A DNA stretch of 64,000 nt from Haliotis asinina. Taxonomy: Eukaryota > Mollusca > Gastropoda > Lepetellida > Haliotidae. Both the position numbers and the translations under genes were made by a program. Position 1 is the stretch's first letter. Every line of letters begins with the position of its first letter. Below, piece after piece: positions 26,001-37,018 of this stretch. The DNA lies in assembly GCF_037392515.1 (NCBI RefSeq), contig NC_090295.1:12543001-12607000 (forward strand), read 5' to 3'. Under the pieces are notes generated by a model, which made no database searches, was not told the origin of the DNA, and was given only the letters and a program-made list of their open reading frames with translations.

Positions 26001-26705
26001 TGTTGAATATTAAGAAAACTTTAAATAAGTTGTGATACAAAAATCATAAGAAAAGTAATATAATCCTAAAACAGTGCAAGATTCCACTGCACGTGTCACT
26101 CAACATTATAAGCATGTGTTTGTTGGTGATATATTACTGTTGAATATTAAGAAAACCTTAAATAAGTTGTGATACAAAAATCATAAGAAAAGTAATATAA
26201 TCCTAAAACAGTGCAAGATTCCACTGCACGTGTCACTCAACATTAAAAGCATGTGTTTGTTGGTGATATATTACTGTTGAATATTAAGAAAACTTTAAAT
26301 AAGTTGTGATACAAAAATCATAAGAAAAGTAATATAATCCTAAAACAGTGCAAGATTCCACTGCAAGTGTCACTCAACATTATAAGCATGTGTTTGTTGG
26401 TGATATATTACTGTTGAATATTAAGAAAACTTTAAATAAGTTGTGATGAAAAAATCATAAGAAAAGTAATATAATCCTAAAACAGTGCAAGATTCCACTG
26501 CAAGTGTCACTCAACATTATAAGCATGTGTTTGTTGGTGATATATTACTGTTGAATATTAAGAAAACCTTAAATAAGTTGTGATACAAAAATCATAAGAA
26601 AAGTAATATAATCCTAAAACAGTGCAAGATTCCACTGCACGTGTCACTCAACATTATAAGCATGTGTTTGTTGGTGATATATTACTGTTGAATATTAACA
26701 AAGGT
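23022..26705. repeat. 137-bp satellite, about 27 tandem copies
   Basis: The landmark GTGCAAGATTCCACTGC recurs every 137 bp (for example 23060, 23197, 23334). Units are about 98% alike and vary mainly at CACGTG/CAAGTG, ACC/ACT before TTAAATAA, and a short A-run (GATAAAAAAA, GATACAAAAA or GATGAAAAAA). GTGCA and TGCAC within the unit can pair as a small hairpin. The array ends abruptly in a half-matched unit at 26690-26710. No open frame runs through it. It fills the space between members A and B. Confidence 0.97.
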
Positions 26706-26812
26706 TAAATAAGTAGTACATAAATGCTTTAGCACAACGTAGCATTGCTGCCCACGTAAAGTAACTCTCATTGTGAGTATTTCGTCATGTATTGGTCGCA
26801 TCTAAGATGTTA

Positions 26813-26959
26813 ATGAGTGAGTTTAGATTTTCTTTGTTTTTATCAGTATTCCAATAACATCACGGCGGGGACATCAGGGATGGGCTTCACACTCTGTACC
26901 CATATAGGGAATCGAACTCAGATTCTCGGCGTGACGAGCGAACACTTAACCATGGCCCC
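26813..26959 (-). repeat. SINE family 1
   Basis: Reverse tail AATGAGTGAGTTTAGATTTT, body CATCACGGCGGGGACATCAG, B-box reverse GGGAATCGAACTC; it sits 110 bp past the satellite. Confidence 0.8.
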
Positions 26960-27480
26960 AAATATTAATGGAAATGAGAAGGGAATGTGTCCGCATGTTA
27001 CGTGTAAGTTGGGGATATTTGAAAATATTGGGTGCGTCGTGGTCATGATTTCCACCACCCGAAATGAAATAGTTGGCAGTTATCCAAACAGCACACGTTG
27101 ACAGATAACTATGTGACATTTTCAAAGATTTATAACAAACCTTTCGTCAGATTTCTTAGATTTTGAATTCAGTTTGTGTTTAAAAGGTGATTAACTGGAA
27201 TGAAAGTTCTGATTATATAAACTTGAAGAGAAATGTCATTGAGGACACCACGTTTACCTCCGCCATTTTTTTGCTGGCTCCTTCAACTACGTAGGTACTG
27301 ATTTGGGTTAAAGACTTTCCCAGGTTCAAATCACACAAAAGCAATTCCTGAAAACTCTATATACAGTTTGCATATTTTATTACGATTAAGATGATTAGTG
27401 ATATTCAGAGGAATATTGAGACTGACGTTATTTATATTTCAAGGTTGTTTCTTTCCCCTAGTCAGGTCAACGCTGGGTTT

Positions 27481-27625
27481 GGGGAGGTGAATTAGTCTTG
27501 TGGTTAAAGTTTTAGCTCGGCACTCAGAAGACTAAGACTCGATTCCCGAAGTGGTCACAAAATGTGAAGCCTGATATTGCTGGAATATAGCTAAAAGCGG
27601 CATAAAACCACACTGACTCATTGAC
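27481..27625 (+). repeat. SINE family 1
   Basis: Head TGAATTAGTCTTGTGGTTAA, B box AGACTCGATTCCCG, tail AAAGCGGCATAAAACCACAC. Confidence 0.8.
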
Positions 27626-28965
27626 AGTACGGTCAGAGTGGACATAGTCTCTTCTCGCCAGACACAAACAGGCTCGTATCACACATGTTATGTGACATTT
27701 ATCTCGCTCTGTTTCAATTTTTGATGTAATGCGGAGGTAAACGATGTCAATAAAAAAGCATACAAAAACAATGTTAAACCAATATGCACTGGTTAGTTTC
27801 AGCTATGTAATGTTGCCTTGGTATTTGCGAAACAGGTTATCTTGAACCTGATCTTACCGCCCCACGTGTGATGGGTGAATCTCTTATTATGTTACCACTG
27901 AAAGGCAAATTACCACTGTGACCACTGTGCTTTGAAAGGCAACGATTTTATTTTATCCCTTTAATTCTCCAACTATGGTTCGATATATTTTGACAAACTT
28001 ATGGCAATGTCTCATTCATGCTTTAAATTATATGCAAAAACTGCATCTTTCTGAAGTGCCGAGACTGGAAACATGACTATTGTCGCGGTACCCATGAATC
28101 ATCTATCCTTGTTTGCCACAAGGCTTGAGCTTGAAATACAAGTTTTTGGGACTTGTGTTGTTGTTAACGACGCACATAACAACATTCAGTAATCAACTTT
28201 AAACCCAACAATCTAGTGAGTAATATCATGAGCATCGATCTACGCAATCAGGATGCGATGACATGCGTCTACCAAGTCAGCGGATCGGTTAACGGATCTT
28301 GACGGATATTTTCCGTGTTAAAACAAAAACATCTCTTGGTAGTGTAAGGCTTTTATTCTCATAGTTAAGTTAACAAATAATGCGTTATAACAGTTCTATG
28401 ATAAATTACAATGATAACAGTCTACATTTAGTCATGAAATGTTAAATACATTTGAAAAACAAATCACAGTTCAACAAACAAAGTGGTGATACTGATATAT
28501 GAACAACATTCACAGTTGGTTTAACATTCACAGTTGACAATCACAACAATCATGCACAGTCACAACAACAGGTAGATGCTGTTTCGTGTAAGTAGTAATA
28601 CAGAATTATATGGAAATTAGGAGACGGAAAAAGACTCTCAGAAATCACTTATCAGTTGTCCATGAATGACACATTGTGCATATTCTAAGTGTAATTCTTA
28701 CACTTAGCATTTATTTGCCCCTCACAAATTTACTTTTATCGCTCTTTTGTTTAATATGTAAATGATCAATGTACCTATCTCCAGATAAACAGGGCATCTT
28801 CTTGTTTCATTGTTTCTCCTCTGAATTTGAATCCGTAAGCATATCTGAATCCATCGAAACATTTTTTAATAGCCGAACGTATATATATGATACAGATGAC
28901 GGACTTGTAAACGATGAAATGTGAAGAAAGCACTCCATTTTGCAGATTACACCGACACGAATCTA

Positions 28966-30403
28966 CTAATCTTCGACTACAACATATTCCGAAGATCCTG
29001 AGGAACCGGATGAAGATCCAGAAGATCCTGACCCAGAACTGTAGCTGCCGCTGCTGCCGCTGCTGCCGCTGCTGCCGCTGCTGCCGCTTGAGTAACTGCT
29101 TCCGCTGTCGCTGGAATAGCTGCTTCCGCTGCCGCTAGAGTAGCCGCTACTGCCGCTGCTGTATTCGCTACTGCTGCTGCTACTGCTACTGTAAGAGCTA
29201 TCACTACTGCTGCTACTGCTGCTGCCGCTACTTCCGCTACTGCTACTACTTCCGCTACTGCCACTACTTCCGCTACTGCCACTACTTCCGCTACTGCCAC
29301 TACTTCCGCTACTGCCGCTGCTGCTACTATGGTGATGGTGATGATGGTGATGGTGGTGATGTCCGTGCCCATGTCTGTGGCCGTGATGATGGTGACCATG
29401 GTGGTGATGTCCATGGTGATGGTGACCGTGGTGATGATGGTGTCCGTGGTGGTGATGACCATGACCATGGCGATGGTGATGATGGTGATGACCGTGATGT
29501 CGCATATGATGGTGCTTGTGATGTCGGTGATGATGGTGGTGATGATGATGCGCGTACGAAACGGCACATATCACTACAAACATCGCATATTTTGTCATAA
29601 CGCATGATTTCTTTTTAAAAGTTATTGAAAAAAGTATCTGTTCCAGCATTGGAATTTAACACCTGTACAATGTGCGACTTATGTTATATTTGAGATTGCA
29701 TTTTCTTACTAAAGTACCTTTTTGCTTTAAGTCCCATCCGGGATTCGAACCAGCACCCACGGAGTCAGACACCTTAGGCGGCTGATTTGTGTGCTTGCCT
29801 GACTCTGAGGATGTGGGTTCGAATCCCGGATGAGATGCAACCCTAAAGAGTACTAGAATCTGTACTTTCCTAACAAAATTAAATTCCTAACATAACATCT
29901 GTTAGATTTGACCACTTTCTAAATGGCATTGTGTATTCATAGATTATGAAAAACAATTGACCAAACTGAAATTCCAGTAAATTCTAAAACATACACATCC
30001 TGTCTTAGAAAATTATATAATTTGAATTATCAGTTTACGTTGTTCATTATCAGATACATTGTCACATATGCAATTTACAAATATACTAGTAAAATAACCA
30101 GTTGTCGCCGGGCCACGTACAATTGTAAGCGAATCATTTTTTCAAACCAAACCGTTGCTACATGTACATTGTGAAAACATTCGCCAAAACACTAGGATAC
30201 AAACAAACTAACATACCAATGCCAAATTCATCGACATCACCATCGAATAATCACTTCTTATTTGATTAATTTTGCCACTATTTCATATGCTCTTTTACAT
30301 TCATTTGTTTTTCCTTTCAGTGTGTATTCTAATTCCCATGTAATCAGAATAATACACAATACATACCAACAAGCACAAAAACAACTAAAGAAGCCTGATG
30401 CAT
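28966..30403 (-). CDS. Secreted His-rich/Ser-Gly-Tyr protein ending EYVVVED, member B
   Basis: Exon 1 is 30367-30403 (37 nt, MHQASLVVFVLV plus one base, donor G|GTATGT). Exon 2 is 28966-29573, after ATGTTTGTAG. The product is 214 aa. The signal peptide continues VICAVSYA and is cut before a run of about 90 residues made almost only of His with Arg, Gly and one KHHHM stretch (units such as GHHHHGHHHHGHRHGHGH). A Ser/Gly block of SSG triplets follows, then Ser/Tyr/Gly repeats (YSSGSGSSYSSDSGSSYSSG), and the end is EYVVVED. The other member with this ending is the + strand gene at 49397-53447, where the Ser part is split by a large intron. His is encoded by mixed CAT and CAC codons. A TATA box lies 49 bp upstream of the ATG. 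No database family is recognised. Metal-coordinating or pH-responsive material proteins have similar composition, but that role is inferred. Confidence 0.85.
29712..29853. repeat. Fold-back with a tRNA-like B box in each arm
   Basis: The left arm holds CATCCGGGATTCGAACCAGC and the right arm GTGGGTTCGAATCCCGGATG, so the two arms pair over about 55 bp including the outer AGTAC. The right arm resembles the T-arm half of a tRNA. It lies in the intron of member B. Confidence 0.6.
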
Positions 30404-30451
30404 GGTGATCCTTTGACCTTGAGATTAGTGACAAACACCTCATCTTCGCCG

Positions 30452-30460
30452 CCTTTTATA
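30452..30460 (-). promoter_or_regulatory. TATA box of member B
   Basis: TATAAAAGG on the minus strand, 49 bp upstream of the ATG at 30403. Confidence 0.75.
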
Positions 30461-31093
30461 AAAACTAACAAGGAAGTTATGCAGGGGCGGATAATCTCTA
30501 TAACGCATAACATATTTTAGTCGGCGAGGGACTATATAACAGTAAACGTGCTGTGATCACCACGACAAAGACACCAGGTAGAGCCCCCTACTGGGGCGTG
30601 CAGGTGTGTAAAACAGGTGACCTTGAACCTTTGGGTTTACTATAAAAACTATAACATCATTTATCTATAATATCATATCCAGTGTGTTTGTGATGTTATA
30701 TTCATATTTATGTGGTTTTATGCATATTTACTTCTGTTTTAACCACATTTATGCTATTGAGAATGCGATACATTCATAATAAGCATATTTGTTGTACTCC
30801 AAAAATGTATTTTTAGTAATTATTCATTTTAGCTATCCTTTATAATATTGTGGTTACTTTTTTGCAGAATTAGTGCACTTCCCTCCAGTACTTAATGAGT
30901 TCAATGTTTAAATATTGCCTCCTTACACATGTACATATGTTGGAACTTTTCTTTTTCGGATCATCACTAGCACAACGCCTCTTAACTCAATAATTTATCA
31001 CATATGTTCAATTTGTAAATTTTTTCTTAATAATTTAAATTTGTAAATTTTCCATCTTAATATTGCCTAATCTTTATTTAATAATGCTACACA

Positions 31094-31297
31094 ATGCTAT
31101 GCATCGCAATTCAGAAGCAGAAACTAGTTTCCATGTTAAAACACATTGCACATACAATTTATATTGATAATCATCGTGATAGTTTCAAAAATGCTTCAGG
31201 TAAATTACGAGGTTGCAAACTTGCCTCTCAAATCTGCAAACGCAATAACGCATGTCAGTCGCTTTTCAACTGTATAGAGGAAAACATTAATTCATGA
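31094..31297 (+). other. Possible GDNF/GAS1-type cysteine motif exon
   Basis: The open frame ends GCKLASQICKRNNACQSLF followed by NCIEENINS and a stop. The spacing C-x6-C-x5-C followed by a hydrophobic SLF resembles the GDNF-receptor/GAS1 repeat (C..A...C.....C..L[FY]). No signal peptide or partner exon is evident. TCAG before GTAAATTACGAGG could be an acceptor. It may be an orphan exon, a pseudogene piece or chance. Confidence 0.22.
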
Positions 31298-31799
31298 AAA
31301 TACAAATTTGCCCAGTGTTTTTCTGGCTGTCTGTCAGCGTTGGTAAGCTTCCCAGTCTATTATTAATGACAGCATTACTAGTTAGGGCTGTGGCACATCT
31401 TTCGTATCGGCCAAAAATAGCCCACATTCCTCTTTAGGTACGGGGATATCATAGGTTTGTTGTAAATATCAAACGTAAGCGATTAAGAACAACAAGTCTG
31501 AACCTGCCGAAGAGGTGACAAAACTGAGTGAAAATCATATGAAGGATTCGCTGAAAGTCAGCAATGGTCCAGAGTTTCGGAACGGGTACCCATGCCAGTC
31601 TCTTGTGCCCAGTAATTTTCATCAAATGTGTTGTCTGACAGAACACATCAGCTCTCATGTCTCCTACAGAGACCAGACAATCTGGCGATGGAGAAGAAAT
31701 CCATTCACATGACAACGCATTTAGCGTTAAGCAGTTCACAGAATTAGATGGCTGCAAAACACTTACATATCAGTGTGTGCTTGTTCTATTGTATTGATT

Positions 31800-32035
31800 G
31801 ATTTATTGTTTGCTATTTAACGTCTCGCTCAGCAATATTGCAAATACGTAGAGGCGGTTTTTAAATGATCTGCCAATCCAGTGATCAACACCATGAGCAT
31901 CGACCCTCTCATCTGGGATACGATGACAACGCAGTCAGCGAGCCTAACCAGCCGCTCACGTTAGTCGCCCCCCCTCGACAAGCATGGGTTGCTGGGGATC
32001 AATTCTATCCCGGATCTTCATGGGTCGGCCCCATT
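31800..32035 (+). repeat. SINE family 2
   Basis: Begins TTTAACGTCTCGCTCAGCAA, then CCATGAGCATCGACCC, TTAGTCGCCCCCCCTCGACA, AGCATGGGTTGCTGGGG and CCCGGATCTTCATGGGTC. Confidence 0.85.
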
Positions 32036-32666
32036 GCAGAATGACACAAATATGGTAGAGATATATATGAAATAGTGTCTTTCGCAATAACTCGCAAAAC
32101 CTTCTTGAAGATTCTGTTTCACAAACAAGATTTGAATGAGGGTTAATCTGAAATGAGAGTTATGTTTTCTCAACTTGGACTTCTTGGCAACATAGTTAAA
32201 ATGAAAAGGTCATTCAATAGTGACGATATTGGACAAAGTTCGGACGTTGAATACAAACACTGAGGAGTATTTTCACTTGAAAATGTTTGTTTGTTTGTAA
32301 TTTCTGAATTATTATGTGTTAATGTTCATCCCCTCAAAAGACAGAACCACTTTACGCATCGTTGGCACTGTTTGGTCAGAGTGTGTGATGGAAGCCTTCA
32401 ACGTGAACGTTCCGCATCCCAGGCGATGTGTATATGTTTATCAACAGTCGCCAGGCCAGTAGGTTTTGACCTGCCCTGTCAGCAGTCTACGGGAGGTTAG
32501 TATCTTGCGGAGACAAAGGCAGCATACGGCATCGAAACTGCAGGCAGTGCAGCCTGTTGCAGAATTATCACAGATTATTATCTTGTGTACATAAATTGTT
32601 AAGATAAAAGAAAACATTAAAGACAATATAAAGATGAGTAACTGTGAGCAGTTAAAAATGTAAAAA

Positions 32667-32674
32667 TATAAATA
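32667..32674 (+). promoter_or_regulatory. TATA box of member C
   Basis: TATAAATA, 67 bp upstream of the ATG at 32741. Confidence 0.7.
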
Positions 32675-32740
32675 CGAGAAGGCTTTTCACCTAAGTCATA
32701 CGATCACTAACGGCGACTCTGGACACCTTCAGCATCAACG

Positions 32741-34704
32741 ATGAGACAAATTACTCTTATTCTTGTTCTTATCGTGGGTGAGTATGTCATTTGTATCTTT
32801 TTCAATGTAGAAACACAAAGTTGGGTCTCTTCATAGTATGGTATAGTTACTTTCAATATGTTAAGGGAGTGTATGGTGGTATGGGGCCCATATACTTTGG
32901 ACCAAGCTTTTGATATTGTAATTTGTGAACCACAGACAACGCGTACGTATTTGGGTTATTACATAAACCATATACTTGTTAATTAAAGTAATTTATCTGA
33001 CAGAGAAAGAAACTTGAGTTTAAAAGCAAAGCTCATATATTGCTGGGACCGGAAATTAAATCTGACATAGTGCTACCCATTTTCGATCAAACCCAAGCAA
33101 GGTGAAGATAAGTTATATCGTTTTCTTTGGTACGTTTATATGTGATGCAAAAGCTGTGTAACTATGATGGTTGAATGAATGAGTATGTTTTAACAAGGAA
33201 ATTGAAGGTTGAAATGTCTTTTTAAAGTCATCATTCTCGAACGTTTCGGTTTAAATCCTTCAGGTTCGAAATATCGTGATATTCGAGATAAAGATGCAAG
33301 CATTGTTTCGTTATTCACAACTTTCCCACATATGGCGCTTTTACAGCACAGGCCAACGATTTAGCAGCTTTACATATCAGGCGATTCTATACATCATTCG
33401 AAAACTGAATTTGATCACCAGAGATTATACATGGACATGCTAGCTTTGCCGTTGCTGTGATTATCTTTCATTGAGCACACTCCTCAAAACATGGGGTGAA
33501 ATGAATATTTTTATACCCTCGTCAGTCGTGAGGCGGAATGAGTCTGATTGCTGCCGGAATAGAAATGTTTGGAGATTCCTTGAGACATTCGAAATGAATT
33601 CTGAAACTTCTTACTGCATTGCGAATTCATTCCAACTATTTGGGTCATTTGTTTGTAACATGCCCGAATGTTTTGAACATGTCCAGAACTTACGAGGTAC
33701 ATTCGAGCTGCATTCAAATTATTCTTCTTGCATTCTAAGGATTGTTACTGCATTCTAAGGATTGTTACTGCATTCTAACCGCATTCTAAGTATTCTGAAC
33801 ATATTCGAAGAAGAATTGAAAAGACAAGCCACCTCAAAACCTGTCAGAACGTCTCGAATGAGTCGGAACGTATCTCGACTGCTGCTGGACTTCACGTGGA
33901 ATATTGTTCAAATGTATCGGACAATTTCGAATGAAGTTGGAGTGCAGTTCGAATGTACCTCGAATACACCTGGAATACATAATTTTAGAACGTCCCAAAT
34001 GCTCTTCAAATGAGCTCTGACGATACCAGAACACCGTTGAATCGCGCTGAATCACTAAAATGTCACATAGCATTTGGAAGTCGCATTCTTACAAAGCTTG
34101 ACAAAATTGTTATTTTGATATTCTCTCCTGATTGCGGTTCGAATTTTGGAAATAGCAATGGCTGATTCTTCTTGATTCCCGTCAATTCGAAATAAGTGTG
34201 AAATCAGAGAATGCATAGATTTATACGCAATTACCAGGACATGTATAATGTTCCGAGTACATAAAGCAGATTACAAAGCTTTCTGCTAATAAACTTTTTA
34301 CAGTCATCGCCGCGGTCGCGTTTGCTGATCATCACCGCAGACATCGTCGACGACATGACCATCATCACCACCATCACCATCATCATCACCACCATCACCA
34401 CCATCGTCGCCATCGCCGACACAGCAGCAGCAGCACTAGCAGCAGCAGCTACAGCAGCTCCAGCAGTGAAGAGACCATCATCGTCCACCACCATCATCCC
34501 TCCCCGTCGTCATCATCTAGCTCGTCCGGGGGGTCCTCCGGCTGTTCTAGCTGTGGAGGCAGTTCCCAGTCCTCGTCCTCGTCCTCAGAGGACTATCCAA
34601 TCCCAATCCCCGTTCCCATCAGCACCGGCGGCAGCAGCAGTAGCAGCAGCAGTGGGTCTTCTGATGCCGCCCTCCTGCAGGCTCTCATCAACGGTAGAAA
34701 GTAA
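32741..34704 (+). CDS. Secreted His-rich/Ser-rich protein (YP-x-P-IP module), member C
   Basis: Exon 1 is 32741-32777 (37 nt, MRQITLILVLIV plus one base, donor G|GTGAGT). Exon 2 is 34304-34704, after CTTTTTACAG. Exon 2 has no start codon in frame, so the gene is easy to miss. The product is 145 aa. The signal peptide continues VIAAVAFA and is cut before DHHRRHRRRHD. Next come about 15 His, RRHRRH, a Ser block with one Tyr, SSSEETIIVHHHH, a poly-Ser run, GCSSCGG, six Ser, EDYPIPIPVPIS, a Gly/Ser linker and ALLQALINGRK. The C-terminal half is nearly the same as in the genes at 39291-40730 and 44629-45672, but this copy is on the opposite strand. The 1.5-kb intron contains an odd short-period repeat at 33560-34060. 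Serine codons mix AGC, TCC and TCG, so the runs are not simple microsatellites. Probably extracellular and possibly metal-binding; no known family. Confidence 0.85.
33560..34060. repeat. Degenerate 10/20-bp periodic repeat in an intron
   Basis: CATTCTAAG, CATTCGAA and GAATNT-type motifs recur about every 10-11 bp. The clearest part is GCATTCTAAGGATTGTTACT twice in a row at about 33730-33770. It lies wholly in the intron of member C. Confidence 0.5.
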
Positions 34705-34789
34705 ACCCAGTAAGGTAATGCTGTTAATTATTATTTGAAAAACATATCATACCGCCCTATCTATCACAGTTGCATAGGGTTGAATTACC

Positions 34790-35095
34790 GTAATCCAGCT
34801 GAACAACGTTGGGCGCGGAGAGTACTTGGAAGGATGACCATGTTTGCCAGGTTGACTCCTGAGATTCTTGGACTTCAGTCCTTCCCTACAACGAAGCACG
34901 GATAAATGATTAGGGCATGTGGTCTCATCTCAGGCAATTGCACTTGTTCAAAATTGCATCTGATCACCCGGCGGAAAATGGGTACCAGGTGGGAAAGGTC
35001 ATATGACTATTAACCTTCAAACAGCTTTATATTTGTCCATCCTGGTGTATGCGCTTCGAATATGCCCTTTCGGAGTGATGTTATACAGCTGGCCA
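34790..35095 (+). repeat. Possible 5S-rRNA-derived SINE
   Basis: GTTGGGCGCGGAGAGTACTT followed by GGAAGGATGACCATG resembles the internal promoter box of 5S rRNA (GTTAGTACTTGGATGGGTGACC). The body then holds CAGTCCTTCCCTACAACGAA and GTGGTCTCATCTCAGGCAA and ends with a diverged segment. It begins 85 bp after the stop of member C. Confidence 0.45.
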
Positions 35096-35953
35096 ATTAT
35101 TAATATATCATGGTTTGGGAAAATCCATTCTCCTACAGTCTTTCACTATAATTTCAGATGGTGATATCTTGGCTGTTGGGTTTTGCTGCTGCCGTTGCCT
35201 GTGAGTGGAGGTGAATTGGGTAATTCAACTGGTTTGGGTTTTTTCTCCATCTTATGCTTATCTTAAACGAAATAAAGTTTCTGTATCTGCAAATGGTTTG
35301 TTGTTCTTGATGAGATTTGTGCGTGCACATTACTATCATGAACAATCACAGCTGCAAAGGGTTATTGTCAGATTATTACAGCCAAGCAGTTTAGTCGAAC
35401 TTTGATGTGTCGATCTTTCTGCAGTCTCGGAGTAAAATCTTTGTCCATGAGTACTCATATTAGTTTATTATTTTGCGCTTGTATACCTCGGATATCGAGA
35501 AATATTTACTTGTGACCATCACCTTATGGTGTTTGTATGCTAACGATTTTCGAAATCTGTTGATAGTATATTATTGGCAACGCCATAGATAATAATAATC
35601 AGCGCTGGGCAGATGCATGTGACTGTATCAACTATGCAAAAAATATTTCCATCAGCCAATATATCATGAATTAAAACTTTTAGGTTAATTTATAAAATGA
35701 ACCGAAGGAGACCGAGAGTATTCATGGAACAGGCTCCACTGATGGAAAAACTAAACGTGTTGTGAACATACAAGCATTCCTTTAATTTATGCTTGATATC
35801 TACTCAATATAAAACATGGGCACATAATTCATCTTTGCATGTTTCTCGTGATGCAGCAACAAAGTGACATAAACCCATCCTTATAACACAAATTGGCCGA
35901 TTGGAGAACCCTCAAGAAACTACTCACGAAAACACTAGCAACAGATATACTAT

Positions 35954-37018
35954 CCATTAAAAGTTTAGACTTAAAACACTCACTATTGTTACGAGTGTGT
36001 ATTTTTTGTATATTTTTGGTATTAATTAAGTAATGATTATTATTGGGTCACAATGTTTAGTGTTTTGAATATTAAATATGATGGGTCACATTTCGTTTTA
36101 ATAGCTGGTCAACACTTTTATAATTTTTGTTTTCCGGAATTTATCTGCTCCTAGTTTTCTATGTATCTACTTCCGGGAGACTTATTCTAGGGCATTCTAC
36201 AGTGTTGACGATGTTCGTTTGTGCCCGAACTTTCGGGAAATGACTTAGTAAATATATATAAAGGCTAGTTGCCGCGTTGAGGGCGGACAGTCACACTCAT
36301 TTATATTACTGCCAACACCTGAACGCCGTCAACGCCTGAATCTACATTATCTGCTGTCGCACCGATCGCTGTGTTGACATTCTGCCATAGTTGATTCTCT
36401 CTCACACCATGACTTTGATGAGTTAGCTATATTGTATTTTTTGACCCACTGACTTAGATTTTGTCTCTCTTGAATTGAACCTGAAATCTGCATTGTTATA
36501 TTGACTTGTGACTTTGTATACCTTGCTCTCATTGCATAATAATACATAATTTGAACGTTTATGACTTGTCTTTGTTCTGTTTTGCTGGTTCACAAGGGGA
36601 CTTCTTACTTCGTTTGTCACGGTGAATTATCAACCGTAACACTATATTTTACGAATATATGTATTGTTACACCAAAGTTGAATAGCTCCGCTTGGGGGCA
36701 CGAAGTGCAAAATTTATGGAGATGAATTGCACGCGTGTCATGCATCACATTGCTCAAAAACGTATGCAAATATCGGGCATGTGAACAGAAGTAATTTAGT
36801 GTAAAGTTTTCTTAAGAATTCGCTAGTTTTCACTGAGTTTCATGATATTTTGAACTCATGACAATAATCTTTTCAACGTTAAGAATGTGTTTTACTATAC
36901 ATCAGTTCATGTATAAACAGTGCCTTTAATCAGTATGGGATATTTTGCAAAATCTACTTTAGAACACTTGACAATATAAGTGGCTATATTTTCATCAGTG
37001 AGTCTAAACTTTTAATGG
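35954..37018. mobile_element. Tc1/mariner-type MITE split by a solo LTR
   Basis: The ends CCATTAAAAGTTTAGAC and GTCTAAACTTTTAATGG are perfect inverted repeats. Without the inserted LTR the element is about 410 bp, close to its relative at 11709-12083. Shared interior motifs include TTAAAACACTCAC, ATATTTTGCAAAA and a CATGTATAAACAGT segment. Confidence 0.7.
35987..36641 (+). mobile_element. Solo LTR of an LTR retrotransposon (fossil)
   Basis: A 655-bp segment starts TGTTACG and ends CGTAACA, with the same 4 bp (CTAT) on both sides (35983-35986 and 36642-36645) as target-site duplication. An LTR-type promoter TATATATAAAGG lies at about 36255. No internal region or coding remnant is present, so it is a recombined remnant. 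It sits inside the MITE at 35954-37018 and is therefore younger than that element. The superfamily (Ty3/Gypsy-like or BEL-like) cannot be told from the LTR alone. Confidence 0.75.

Noticed and set aside
23022-26705. CRISPR-like regular array
   Set aside because: The whole 137-bp unit is repeated without unique spacers, and the genome is animal; it is a satellite.
29760-29835. Functional tRNA gene
   Set aside because: Only a T-arm-like half is present on each strand of a fold-back; no full cloverleaf can be drawn.
30211-30243. MSMNLAL followed by GTATGT on the minus strand as a first exon
   Set aside because: There is no TATA box, the hydrophobic stretch is too short, and it lies inside the intron of member B, which already has a fitting exon 1.
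34790-34900. 5S rRNA gene
   Set aside because: Only the internal promoter region resembles 5S; the rest is a diverged SINE-like body, so it is listed as a possible 5S-derived SINE.
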